This document shows positions 55,681 to 64,000 of a DNA stretch of 64,000 bases, piece after piece. The translations under genes and the position numbers were made by a program. The stretch comes from Litoribacter ruber (GTDB taxonomy: Bacteria > Bacteroidota > Bacteroidia > Cytophagales > Cyclobacteriaceae), in assembly GCF_018500185.1 (NCBI RefSeq), contig NZ_JAHBGI010000002.1, positions 1 through 64,000 of the forward strand. Reading direction: 5' to 3'. The notes beneath the pieces are model-generated. The model searched no databases and was not told where the DNA came from. It worked only from the letters and a program-made list of their open reading frames with translations. The stretch's first letter is position 1. Every line of letters starts with the position of its first letter.

Positions 55681-56172
55681 TTAAGCTTCCGGCAATTGAA
55701 ACTTGATGGGAACGCGCATCCGTACGTTTACGGTTTGGTCTCGTTGTTTGCCGGGCTCCCAGTCGGGGGCGTTTTTGACGACTCTCATGGCTTCCTCATC
55801 GCAGCCTCCGCCTATTCCTCTGAGGATTTCCACTCCCTGTATGGAGCCATCCACTTCCACTACAAAGGATAAATAAACTGTTCCCTCTATTCCATCCTGC
55901 TTTGCCTTGTCGGGGTAGATCAGGTTTTGGCTGAGGTAGGCGATCCATGCCTCATATCCTCCGTTAGGTACGGGTGGGGTTTCCACCAAATCAAATACTT
56001 CCCCCGAGGAGGCGCGCAGGGCCAGTTCACCACTCACATCCTCTTCAAGGATCAGTTCATGGTCCTCATCAGGCGCACAGGAGAAGACCAACATAAGGGT
56101 TGCAACCAAGGCTATCCCAAATAAACAGCTACGTTTGGCCAAGGCATTCTTTTCAGTTGTAAGCATCATCAT
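55681..56172 (-). CDS. TonB C-terminal domain lipoprotein
   Basis: A 163-residue protein with a hydrophobic N-terminal segment and lipobox-like VFSC (Cys32), then a TonB_C domain at about 85-160: YPDKAKQDGIEGTVYLSFVVEVDGSIQGVEI, GIGGGCDEEAMRVVKNAPDWEPGKQRDQTVNVRMRVPIKF. Such short TonB-like lipoproteins are frequent in Bacteroidota. As it lacks the usual inner-membrane anchor plus Pro-rich linker it may not energise TonB receptors directly. It lies alone between two repeat arrays. Several ATGs cluster at the start; the exact one is uncertain. Confidence 0.75.
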   Translation of the reverse strand: MMMLTTEKNALAKRSCLFGIALVATLMLVFSCAPDEDHELILEEDVSGELALRASSGEVFDLVETPPVPNGGYEAWIAYLSQNLIYPDKAKQDGIEGTVYLSFVVEVDGSIQGVEILRGIGGGCDEEAMRVVKNAPDWEPGKQRDQTVNVRMRVPIKFQLPEA

Positions 56173-56337
56173 GATTTGTTTTTTGGTTAGTGATTATTTT
56201 AAAAAGGTACTTAATTGTCTGTAATCGAGTATTTAATGCCCCGAAAGGATTCTTGAGCAATTCTTAACTAAAGATATAAAAATATTTTTACTTTTACTAC
56301 TTAAAGTTTAGGTTTTATTGAGAAGGATTTGAAGGGT

Positions 56338-57560
56338 TTAGCCACAAAGGCGCGGAGGCGCTAAGGTTTTAAGGGGAGAAGAGGTTTTTTTGGCCACAAA
56401 GGCGCGGAGGCGCAAAGTTTTTTAGGGGAGAAGAGGTTTTTTGGCCACCAAGGCGCGGAGGCGCTAAGGTGTAAGGGGAGAAGAGGTTTTTTTGGCCACC
56501 AAGGCGCGGAGGCCCTAAGGTTTAAGGGGAGAAGAGGTTTTTTTTGCCACAAAGGCGCGGAGGCGCTAAGGTTTAAGGGGTGAAGAGGTTTTTTTGGCCA
56601 CAAAGGCGCGGAGGCGCTAAGTTTTTTAGGGGAGAAGAGGTTTTTTGGCCACAAAGGCGCGGAGGCGCTAAGGTTTAAGGGGAGAAGAGGTTTTTTTGGC
56701 CACCAAAGCGCGGAGGCCCTAAAGTTTAAAGGGAAAAGATGTTTTTTTGGCCACAAAGGCGCGGAGGCGCGAAGTTTTTTAGGGGAGAAGAGTTTTTTTG
56801 GCCACCAAGGCGCGGAGGCGCGAAGGTTTAAGGGGAGAAGAGGTTTTTTGGCCACCAAAGCGCGGAGGCGCTAAGGTTTAAGGGGAGAAGAGGATTTTTT
56901 GGCCACCAAGGCGCGGAGGCCCTACGGTTTAAGGGGAGAAGAGGTTTTTTTGGCCACCAAAGCGCGGAGGCCCTAAAGTTTAAAGGGAAAAGATGTTTTT
57001 TTGGCCACAAAGGCGCGGAGGCGCTAAGGTTTAAGGGGAGAAGAGGTTTTTTTGGCCACCAAGGCGCGGAGGCCCTAAGGTTTAAGGGGAGAAGAGGTTT
57101 TTTTGGCCACAATGGCGCGGAGGCGCTAAGGTTTAAGGGGAGAAGAGGTTTTATTGGCCACCAAGGCGCGGAGGCCCTAAGGTATAAGGGGAGAAGAGGT
57201 TTTTTTGGCCACAATGGCGCGGAGGCGCTAAGGTTTAAGGGGAGAAGAGGTTTTATTGGCCACCAAGGCGCGGAGGCCCTAAGGTATAAGGGGAGAAGAG
57301 GTTTTTTTGGCCACAAAGGCGCGGAGGCGCTAAGTTTTTTAGGGAAGAAGAGGTTTTTTTGGCCACAAAGGCGCGGGGGCGCTAAGTTTTTAGGGAAGAA
57401 GGTTTTGGGCCACTAAGACGCAAGGGCGCTAAGTTTTTTAGGGAAGAAGGTTTTGGGCCACTAAGGCACGGAGGCACTAAGTTTTTTAGGGAAGAGGGTT
57501 TTAGCCATGGAGGCGCGGAGGTGCTAAGTATTTTTAGGGAATAAAGTTTTAGCCACGAAG
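56338..57560. repeat. Tandem array of about 51-bp GCCACAAAGGCGC units
   Basis: About two dozen units of GGCCACAAAGGCGCGGAGG, CGCTAAGGTTTAAGGGGAGA, AGAGGTTTTTT. The period is 51 bp in most of the array, so on the minus strand it reads as repeats like KKPLLPLNLRASAPLWP (17 codons), which I do not regard as a gene. Units of two or three subtypes alternate (CACAAAGG, CACCAAGG, CACAATGG). The 57560-57772 remainder is AT-rich leader with a partial hairpin. Confidence 0.88.
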
Positions 57561-57772
57561 GTGAGTAGTTTCTAAGTTATTATCTTTGTTTTTGGAATAT
57601 CCATAATGTTGCCAGGGCACTTAGAAAAATATAAATGAGGGGTTGTAGGTCCCAAGTTAGCAGGTTAGCACCTTAGGTGCTGAAAAATATAAAGTGGTGC
57701 CTTTGCCTTAAATCCTACATAGAGACTTGGCGCCTTCGTGGCCAATTTATTAGAATTCTTTAATTTATTAAA

Positions 57773-59638
57773 ATGAATAAAAAAGTACTAAACTATATTG
57801 AGAATGTGCTGGCCAATATGCCGGAGGAATGGTTGAGCCTGACTACGCATAGGCTGGATATTTATAATGAGGGGTTGGCGAAGACGGAATTTCTGGAGGG
57901 GTTGGAGGGTCTTTTCCATTCCGATATTTCCGATAAGTCAGCGCTCAGCGAATTGCCTACCGCCTTTGATTATATCCGACTCGGGCATCCGCTGTCCTGC
58001 ATAATGGAGTGGGGGATTGGGCAGGTGAACGGGTTGAAGGCGGATAATGTCATCAGCTTTTCCTCCAGGACAGTGCCTGTTTTGGCCATCCTAAGGAAAA
58101 ACCTTATGCTCGGCAGAGACACCCAAATCTATTATACCGGAGCGTTGCCCGATTTTTTTGATGCGGATGCCGTCAGACAGGTTTATGGTTATACCTTTGA
58201 CTTGAACCCGGTTCAAAGCCTTATGGATGTAACTTCCACTGAGGAAACAACTGTTTTTATCGCCAATGGTGACAATGGGCTTTTGACTGAGCAAGCGGGG
58301 ATGGTAAAGATGTCTGAAACGGTTGATTTTTACATCAGCGATCAAGGAAAGCTTGGAAGTCTGCTGTTGGTAAACGGTGAGAAAAATGAAAGCTATATTT
58401 CGGAAATCCAGCACGTGAGAAGGAGGGAGACCATCTCCATGACGCCAGTGAACTCTCTGATTGCCCTGCAGCAGTTGATCGGCAAGCCTGTTTCCCAAGA
58501 TCCGGGAAGGAATGTTGATGCCCAGAAAACAGCCATTCAAAATTTGGTCAACGAAATTACCGCCACGGATGCTAAGCCGCTTTTCGGTTCGAGTGGCCTT
58601 TCCATGCAGTATGCCATCATGATGGGGTTGGTGCATGATGCGCTGGTGAACCATCCCGGAAAAGGGATCAGGTTTATCGTGCCGCCAAACTGTTACGGGG
58701 GCACCAATGACCAGGCCAGGAGAGTAGAAGCCTGCATTGATAACGTCAAGGTGCTGGATCTGCCTGTGGATGGGGACAACAACATGGTGCAGAGCATAGA
58801 CCGTGTGCTTGCCCAGGTGGCAAGCGATGATGCCGTGCCTTATATCATTGCCGAGATCCCGACCAATCCAAGGGTAGAGGTTCCCGATCTGGACAAGCTC
58901 CGAGCTGCCCTGAGCCAAGAACGCAGGACAGCTGCTGGCGCGACTGCCATTGATCCGGTGTTTATCCTGGATCAGACCTTCTGTCCAAATGTACAGTTCC
59001 TGAGTGAGGAAGGGATTTTTTCAGAGATCAGGGCCATTTCCTATGTGAGTGGATCCAAATTTCCGAGTGGTGGCAAGGTTACGGCCGGATATTGTGTAGC
59101 CAACCGGAAAGCCGAGGCACTGCTAGAAAAAATCGAAAAGCATTTGATTCTTTGTGACAACGAGGCTACCGCACTTCAGGTGGAGTTGCTGGCCGAGCAG
59201 CTCCCATCCATGAACCAAAGGATAGCGGATGCTTATAAGAATACCAGGGAATATGTGAATTTTATCCGGGAGGTGTTGCCTCAAGCGAAGATCAATTTTG
59301 TTTCAGAGAAATTGGCGGAGGAAGGGTTTACACCATCCGTATTCTCCCTAGACCTGCCGACTATGGGCAGCACCCACGAGGAAAGGGAGATTTATAAGCG
59401 GGCGCTCAACCTGAAGCTGATCAGCCGCATGATCGGGGAAATCCCGAACGAGGGCAAGTACTGTGTGAGTTACGGGCAACTGAAAGGCTGCTATTGGACC
59501 ATTCCGGCCACTTCCACCCAGGGGACGACCAAGGAAGGAGACAAGGATTATATCGTGAGGGTGGCTTTATCGGGTAATATGGATATGGAGCTGCATAAGC
59601 GGGTGTTTATGGATTTTGTGAAGGAGGAGGTTAGGTAA
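57773..59638 (+). CDS. PLP-dependent trans-sulfuration-type (Cys/Met metabolism) enzyme
   Basis: A 621-residue protein, longer than the about 400 residues of cystathionine gamma-synthase or beta-lyase. The C-terminal part carries the PLP fold features: FGSSGLSMQYAIMMGL, AEIPTNPRVEVPDL and YVSGSKFPSGG with the likely Schiff-base Lys429. The first about 230 residues are an extra domain I cannot place. It should bind pyridoxal phosphate and act on a sulfur amino acid or a related substrate; which one is unclear. It is followed after 240 bp of repeats by trehalase on the same strand. Confidence 0.75.
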   Translation: MNKKVLNYIENVLANMPEEWLSLTTHRLDIYNEGLAKTEFLEGLEGLFHSDISDKSALSELPTAFDYIRLGHPLSCIMEWGIGQVNGLKADNVISFSSRTVPVLAILRKNLMLGRDTQIYYTGALPDFFDADAVRQVYGYTFDLNPVQSLMDVTSTEETTVFIANGDNGLLTEQAGMVKMSETVDFYISDQGKLGSLLLVNGEKNESYISEIQHVRRRETISMTPVNSLIALQQLIGKPVSQDPGRNVDAQKTAIQNLVNEITATDAKPLFGSSGLSMQYAIMMGLVHDALVNHPGKGIRFIVPPNCYGGTNDQARRVEACIDNVKVLDLPVDGDNNMVQSIDRVLAQVASDDAVPYIIAEIPTNPRVEVPDLDKLRAALSQERRTAAGATAIDPVFILDQTFCPNVQFLSEEGIFSEIRAISYVSGSKFPSGGKVTAGYCVANRKAEALLEKIEKHLILCDNEATALQVELLAEQLPSMNQRIADAYKNTREYVNFIREVLPQAKINFVSEKLAEEGFTPSVFSLDLPTMGSTHEEREIYKRALNLKLISRMIGEIPNEGKYCVSYGQLKGCYWTIPATSTQGTTKEGDKDYIVRVALSGNMDMELHKRVFMDFVKEEVR

Positions 59639-59845
59639 CCACAGAGGACCAGAGGTTTAAATTTCACCGCGAAGGGCGCTGAGGGGCGCGAAGGATGAGT
59701 AGGAGGTAAGTGGTTGAAAATAAGTAGCCACAAAGGCGCCAGGGCGCAAAGATTTTATTGTAGAAAATAACCACAGAGGACCAGAGGAACAGAGATTTAA
59801 ATTTTACCGGGAAGGGCGCTGAGGGGCGCGAAGGATGGGTAAGTT
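59637..59845. repeat. Direct repeat pair with GCCACAAAGGCGC core
   Basis: ACCACAGAGGACCAGAGG and GAAGGGCGCTGAGGGGCGCG occur twice (about 59638-59692 and 59769-59834). Between them is AGCCACAAAGGCGCCAGGGC, the same core as in the large arrays. No gene is seen in the gap. Confidence 0.75.
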
Positions 59846-59878
59846 AGGGACGCGTATACCCAAATTTGGTAGGGAAAG

Positions 59879-61456
59879 ATGGGTTTTAAAACCATGGGGG
59901 AGGTTTTGGGTTATAATCTAATGAATTCTACCAAAGACCCTCAAGTTTATAGTACTGTGCCGGCCATATTGCCCCCAGACCAGTTGTTTGGACCTTTGTT
60001 TCATGATGTCCAGATGAATGAAGTTTTTGACGATTCCATCACTTTTGCAGACTGCTTTCCCAAGCGGGCCCCGGAGGAAATCCTGAGTCTGTACGAAATG
60101 GAGAAGCATAAGAAGGACTTCAACCTGCGGGATTTTGTGGAAGAGTATTTCGATATTCCCGCCAAGGTGGAGACGGATTATGATAGTGACCAGCAGCTTC
60201 CAGTAACCAAACATATTGAAAAACTGTGGCCGCTTCTGACTCGGGAATCCCAAACGAATTGCTCCATGCTGCCCCTGCCCATGCCCTATGTGGTGCCGGG
60301 TGGGAGGTTTAGGGGCTTGTATTACTGGGACAGTTATTTTACCATGCTGGGGTTGCAGTGCAGCGGGGAGCATGAACTGATCCGGCATATGGTGGAAAAC
60401 TTTGCCCACCTGATTGATGCCTATGGGCATATCCCCAATGCCAACCGGAGTTATTACATGTCCCGTTCACAGCCCCCGTTTTTTGCCAAGATGGTGCGGC
60501 TATTATCAGAGATTGACGGGGATGACATTTTGACCAAGTACCTGCCCCACATGCAAAAAGAGTACAACTACTGGATGGATGGGTATTTTCGACTTTCGGA
60601 ACGAGAGACCAATTTTCGAAGGGTGATGCATATGCCGGACGGGAGTGTTCTGAACCGGTATTTTGACGACTTGCCTGCGCCGCGTCCGGAATCCTATGTG
60701 GAAGATGTGAATATGGCCCACAGCTGCGCCCCTTATGGCATCAAACCTGGTGAACTTTACCGGCATATCCGGGCAGCCTGTGAATCGGGTTGGGATTTCA
60801 GCTGCCGGTGGTTCAGGGAGGAAACAAAAATGGAGACCATTCACACCACTGAGATAATTCCCGTGGATCTCAACTGTCTGCTATACGACCTGGAGTTGAC
60901 GCTATGTGATGCTTATGAGCACTACAAATATCCCGAGACTGCCGTATATTTTAGGGAAAAGGCCAATAAGCGGAAAAAGGGAATAATGGAAAACCTGTGG
61001 AGTGAGTCTAAAAAGTTCTTTATGGATTTTGATACCACTTCGAGCAAGTCTACCAAAATCATGTCCTTGGCCGGGGTGTTTCCGCTTTTCTTCAAAATGG
61101 CCACCGAGGAGCAGGCGGGGCATGTTCACCAGCATATCAAGGAAAGCTTTTTGAAAAAGGGTGGGGTTGTGGCAACCCTCCATGAAAGCGGTCAACAGTG
61201 GGATTCGCCAAATGGCTGGGCCCCCATGCAGTATATGACCTATGTGGCCTTGAGGAATTATGGGTTTGATGAAACCGCCGAGGAACTGAGAAGCCGATGG
61301 ATTGCTATTAATGAGCAGGTCTTCAAGGAGACGGGCAAGATGATGGAGAAGTACAATGTGGTCGATCCCGAAGAATCCGCCGGTGGGGGAGAGTATCCCA
61401 ATCAGGATGGCTTTGGGTGGACGAATGGGATTTATTTGTGGTTTAAGAATCAGTAA
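59879..61456 (+). CDS. treF: Cytoplasmic alpha,alpha-trehalase (GH37)
   Basis: A 525-residue glycoside hydrolase family 37 enzyme without signal peptide, hence cytoplasmic (TreF-like). Signature 1 is PGGRFRGLYYWDSY at residues 140-153 and signature 2 is QQWDSPNGWAP. The catalytic acid Asp306 (ESGWDFSCRW) and base Glu505 (GGEYPNQDGFGW) are present. It splits trehalose into two glucose molecules. Oddly, signature 1 has Gly146 where the family pattern has Glu. The sugar porter fragment at the window start is too far away to be an operon partner. Confidence 0.9.
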   Translation: MGFKTMGEVLGYNLMNSTKDPQVYSTVPAILPPDQLFGPLFHDVQMNEVFDDSITFADCFPKRAPEEILSLYEMEKHKKDFNLRDFVEEYFDIPAKVETDYDSDQQLPVTKHIEKLWPLLTRESQTNCSMLPLPMPYVVPGGRFRGLYYWDSYFTMLGLQCSGEHELIRHMVENFAHLIDAYGHIPNANRSYYMSRSQPPFFAKMVRLLSEIDGDDILTKYLPHMQKEYNYWMDGYFRLSERETNFRRVMHMPDGSVLNRYFDDLPAPRPESYVEDVNMAHSCAPYGIKPGELYRHIRAACESGWDFSCRWFREETKMETIHTTEIIPVDLNCLLYDLELTLCDAYEHYKYPETAVYFREKANKRKKGIMENLWSESKKFFMDFDTTSSKSTKIMSLAGVFPLFFKMATEEQAGHVHQHIKESFLKKGGVVATLHESGQQWDSPNGWAPMQYMTYVALRNYGFDETAEELRSRWIAINEQVFKETGKMMEKYNVVDPEESAGGGEYPNQDGFGWTNGIYLWFKNQ

Positions 61457-61491
61457 TTATTAGCCACTAAGGCGCAAAGACGCTAAGGAGA

Positions 61492-61545
61492 TTTAACCTG
61501 CCAGGTTTTTTTTGGAATTTTGAATTGAATCTGGCAGGTTTTAAA
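61492..61545. terminator. Inverted repeat between convergent genes, possible bidirectional terminator
   Basis: AACCTGCCAG (61495-61504) pairs exactly with CTGGCAGGTT (61531-61540); T-runs or A-runs flank both arms. It lies between the trehalase end and the end of the minus-strand gene at 61563. A smaller hairpin AACCTGCCAGGTT with eight Ts may serve the plus strand alone. Confidence 0.5.
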
Positions 61546-61562
61546 GGGCGGAATTGTGCTGG

Positions 61563-61910
61563 TTAGAAAAAGTCGTCATCATCGTCAAACAGGCCTCCTA
61601 GTCTATTCAGGTTGAGTTTTACGGGCTTGACATGGAAGACTATGCATGGTCCATAAACGTCATTGGGGCCAACATCACCCCATTCAATTCTCTTGACTTT
61701 TACCGATTCCAAAATAAACCCTTGTATATCATCCAACACAGCTGCTACATGATCTGGTACAAAGGGCCTGATGTTCACATAATCGCCTTTTGCCGGCAGT
61801 TGAACCTGTTTCCAAGTCATTGGAAACTCTTCCATCAAATGAGTCTGATAGTCTTCGGGAATTTGTTTAAATACGGATTCCCCAAACGTTAATCTGAAAA
61901 AAATATCCAT
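61563..61910 (-). CDS. Hypothetical protein with acidic C-terminal tail
   Basis: I do not recognise this 115-residue protein. It has no signal peptide; the sequence is mixed beta/alpha (LPAKGDYVNIRPFVPD; VKVKRIEWGDVGPNDVYG; IVFHVKPVKL) and ends GGLFDDDDDFF. The acidic, aromatic tail resembles the C-terminal tips of single-stranded-DNA-binding or clamp-binding proteins, which is only a resemblance. It is convergent with trehalase. Confidence 0.55.
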   Translation of the reverse strand: MDIFFRLTFGESVFKQIPEDYQTHLMEEFPMTWKQVQLPAKGDYVNIRPFVPDHVAAVLDDIQGFILESVKVKRIEWGDVGPNDVYGPCIVFHVKPVKLNLNRLGGLFDDDDDFF

Positions 61911-62027
61911 AGGTTAAAAGTTTATGGAAATGAAAATATGGAAAAAATAGGGAATTACCAAATATGAGGGTATAGGACGTATATTTCACCGAAGTGCCCT
62001 TGAATTTTCCATAATTTTTTTTTTCAA

Positions 62028-63104
62028 TTAATTATGGGAAGATGTTATGCAATATAACAAAATCAATGGATTTTTCTCCTCAGTTCCCGACTCATTCCTT
62101 AGTATAGAGTAAAATACATCCCCATCCAATGGTTTTGGAATAATTTCTTCGGTCAAATCCCTATCAAATAGTTGTCTTAAATGAATTATGGGGTGTTGGT
62201 TTTCTAAGTCAATTATTACGTGATAGGAACGATTATCATATCCAACACGCAAAAACACGAAGCTATTAGACATAACAACATGGTTTATGCCCAGTTGATG
62301 TGAATCGTCAAATCCAGTGAATTGAAGTGTATATTCTGGAACCAGTTGATAACCCTCCTTTTTAAAGATCGTATCAGTAGCATTATGCGACGATATATCT
62401 CCTCGAATAATTGGCTTGTAAAACAAGTCTACATTATTTACCCGACTTAAAATCCTTGGGATTGGATGGATAATTGTATAATTTGAATTATAACCGTAAA
62501 GTGGCTTTTCCCATTGTTTGACTTCAAGCGTTTTGGGTTCAATTAGGCTTACCAGCACCTGTCGAGGTTTCTCTTTATTACCATTAATCGTCTCCTGAAT
62601 TACCGAAAGGGTGTCATCGTTTTCGTAAAAGGAAATCGGGTGCCCTTGCAATTTTTGACTTGAGAAGCTAAGGTCTCCCTCAAGGTCATAGGAAATCACT
62701 ATCCTTTTCTGCCAATCTGCCACAAGCACGATATTTTCCTTCAAATGAATGGCATAGGGCATAATATATTCATCAGGACCTTCTCCCATCTTCCCGATTT
62801 TCCGGAGAAGATTACCTTGGTTGTCAAATTTTAAAAGCCCTTGTTTTCTGTCTAGCAAGAGGAAAAAGTTCTGCGCGAAGACCATATCCTGGATTGCCGA
62901 AATAGGGGGATTTTCTGTAGCCTCAAGGTTTATAGTGTCAAGAATTTCAATTTGTAATTCCGGTGAATCGCTAAGCAAAAAGTCTCTTTGGATCTCTATG
63001 GTCTTTTTAGACACTTGGACATCCGAAATGTCTTTATCTCCACAATTCTGCAACAAAAAAACTAGAAAAATGAATAGGGAAAGCTTGATGTTCCTCATTT
63101 TCAA
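62028..63104 (-). CDS. Six-bladed beta-propeller lipoprotein
   Basis: A 358-residue lipoprotein: hydrophobic segment then LLQNC (Cys21) and GDKD. The propeller pattern is clear: AIQDMVFAQNFFLLLDRKQGLLKFDNQGN, RKIGKMGEGPDEY, IVLVADWQKRIVISYD. This is the family of 6-bladed propeller proteins of Bacteroidota that start with a DxxxLxxFD-NGxFxxxIGxxGxGPGEY motif. The ligand is unknown. Two ATGs lie two codons apart (63104 and 63098). It is likely exposed at the cell envelope. Confidence 0.78.
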   Translation of the reverse strand: MKMRNIKLSLFIFLVFLLQNCGDKDISDVQVSKKTIEIQRDFLLSDSPELQIEILDTINLEATENPPISAIQDMVFAQNFFLLLDRKQGLLKFDNQGNLLRKIGKMGEGPDEYIMPYAIHLKENIVLVADWQKRIVISYDLEGDLSFSSQKLQGHPISFYENDDTLSVIQETINGNKEKPRQVLVSLIEPKTLEVKQWEKPLYGYNSNYTIIHPIPRILSRVNNVDLFYKPIIRGDISSHNATDTIFKKEGYQLVPEYTLQFTGFDDSHQLGINHVVMSNSFVFLRVGYDNRSYHVIIDLENQHPIIHLRQLFDRDLTEEIIPKPLDGDVFYSILRNESGTEEKNPLILLYCITSSHN

Positions 63105-63170
63105 TATTTTAAAACATGTAAGATGAATTTACCTAGCTCACTGGCTACAACTCAATTAGGCATGAATAGC

Positions 63171-63378
63171 TTAGGCTGCAAACAAATCTACTTTGGACTG
63201 GTAAACCTCCTCTTTTAGAATTGGGTTCTTTAGTGATTTACTTGAGACAAGATCTACTTTTCTATTAAGAATTTTTTGAAGTTGATCTAATAAAGAGAAG
63301 TAATTGTCCGCATGGTCCAAAACATCAATATCATCAGAAAACTCAACAAGAAAATCGATATCGCTGCCATCATGTAAA
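63171..63378 (-). pseudogene. MNT-type nucleotidyltransferase fragment, 5' end missing
   Basis: On the minus strand, the frame reads LHDGSDIDFLVEFSDDIDVLDHADNYFS (in part), then QLQKILNRKVDLVSS and stops at 63171. This matches the minimal nucleotidyltransferases of MntA/HepT type: the DxD metal motif is kept, but the preceding GSxxRG glycine-serine motif and N-terminus are absent, cut at a T-run near 63380-63390. Its HEPN partner is not seen. It is probably dead. Confidence 0.7.
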
Positions 63379-63412
63379 GTATTTTTTTTTTGAGGAGGGG
63401 TGAGGGGATAGC

Positions 63413-64000
63413 TTATTTGATCTTTGCAGAATAGTAATGTTTAAACCATTCGGGGACTTCTTCATTTTTAATTTCAGTCCAAACCTTTTCCCCCTTGGCA
63501 TTGAGTTTAAATTGAGCAAATAAATTGTGTTCTATGGATTCTTTTGAGTTGTCGAAAAAATAAGCTTGGTAACAATATTGGGAGGCTTCGTAAAGTAGCT
63601 CCATTGAGCGGTAATAACGTGAAATGATTTTACCTTCAGGCACATCATGTCCTTTTTGCGGAACCCGTACTTGTTTTACACGGTGGACATTGATTGTGGG
63701 GTCTTCGGTAGAAACAAAATATAAATAGACTTTATAGCCCTGCTCTTTTGCCTGTTTGATAATTTCTACTTTTCCAGGATGGGAAAATACCGTCTCGAAG
63801 GAAAGTTTTTTTCTTTCTTTTAATAGCTTTTTTCTAAAGTAATCAGCGATTATTTGAGCAATTCTTTCATAAGGTGAATCATCTACTTGTCCTGCTACTT
63901 TTTTAAGAATAGAAATTTTATTCTTAGAGAATTTAATATAACTGCTGAATCGCGAATAAGGGAAATCAGCATTGATTAATCCTGACCCCTGTACTATATC
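63413..64000 (-). CDS. Zeta-toxin-like P-loop ATPase, C-terminal part (partial)
   Basis: The minus-strand frame is open from the window edge (base 64000) to TGA/TAA at 63413, 195 residues, so the N-terminus with the P-loop lies outside. Seen: GSGLINADFPYSRF, KLSFETVFSHPGKVEIIKQA, YLYFVSTEDPTINVHRV, KGHDVPEGKIISRYYRSM. The HRV...GHDVPxxxIxRRYxRS pattern is that of zeta-toxin-like ATPases (COG4185), kinases that in toxin versions phosphorylate UDP-sugar precursors. Many stand-alone members have no proven toxicity. The nearby MNT fragment suggests an accessory locus. Confidence 0.75.
   Translation of the reverse strand, partial: DIVQGSGLINADFPYSRFSSYIKFSKNKISILKKVAGQVDDSPYERIAQIIADYFRKKLLKERKKLSFETVFSHPGKVEIIKQAKEQGYKVYLYFVSTEDPTINVHRVKQVRVPQKGHDVPEGKIISRYYRSMELLYEASQYCYQAYFFDNSKESIEHNLFAQFKLNAKGEKVWTEIKNEEVPEWFKHYYSAKIK

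Noticed and set aside
56361-57316. Two long minus-strand frames of about 165 codons rich in Leu, Pro, Ala and Trp
   Set aside because: They come from the 51-bp repeat, whose length divisible by three keeps frames open; there is no start signal or family match.
1-64000. tRNA, rRNA, prophage or transposase genes
   Set aside because: I looked for cloverleaf-like CCA-ended genes, rRNA motifs, DDE or tyrosine recombinase signatures and found none that I can support.

Overview
The window looks like a chromosome segment of a Bacteroidota bacterium, most likely order Cytophagales (Cyclobacteriaceae-like; the family is inferred, not proven). Evidence: two giant secreted proteins end in type IX secretion (T9SS) sorting domains; most genes lack a Shine-Dalgarno sequence; several upstream regions carry the Bacteroidota -7 element TAnnTTTG; lipoproteins, six-bladed propellers, an S9 peptidase, a DUF5117-type metalloprotease and a two-piece metH are all typical of the phylum.

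Layout. 0-14 kb: end of a sugar MFS transporter, a TlpA-like thioredoxin, a delta-60-repeat T9SS protein, a second T9SS protein broken by one in-frame TAG, then large tandem-repeat arrays (about 132-bp units) around a small exported protein, and a zinc metalloprotease. 14-23 kb: a 145-bp repeat array, an S9 peptidase, a multi-PAS hybrid histidine kinase and an outer-membrane barrel candidate. 22.8-28.6 kb: a SAM-I riboswitch followed by metH (two genes), metF and an HMG-CoA-lyase-like gene. 28.9-34.4 kb: a propeller lipoprotein, a ZIP metal transporter, a group III truncated haemoglobin, a cytochrome c'-like lipoprotein and a DUF445 protein. 34.4-37.8 kb (minus strand): a TPP-riboswitch thiamine operon thiS-tenI/thiE-thiE-thiG-thiH. 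37.9-39.4 kb: a TIGR03915-like gene and the truncated remnant of its radical-SAM partner.

40.3-53.5 kb is an accessory, defence-like island: mazEF, a PIN (VapC-like) toxin pair with an unusually canonical ribosome-binding site, a cyclic-phosphate-processing receiver protein with a small partner, a decayed RhuM gene, a cytoplasmic trypsin-like protease coupled to a two-helix membrane protein, a gene broken by three stop codons, a complete type I restriction-modification operon hsdR-hsdM-hsdS with a coupled HEPN-like gene, and an orphan XRE regulator.

53.6-64 kb: an exported CHY zinc-finger protein, a frameshifted GxxExxY gene and a TonB-like lipoprotein between two very large repeat arrays (48-bp and 51-bp units), then a PLP-dependent transferase, a cytoplasmic trehalase, an unknown acidic-tailed protein, a propeller lipoprotein, a nucleotidyltransferase fragment and a zeta-toxin-like ATPase running off the window.

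Three themes stand out: (1) an exceptional load of intergenic repeats, several sharing a GCCACxAAGGCGC core and one family (GTAC-rich) found inside a coding sequence; (2) many small-lesion pseudogenes among accessory genes; (3) the protease/membrane-protein pair at 44.4-45.5 kb, next to the restriction-modification operon, is the best candidate for an undescribed conflict system.
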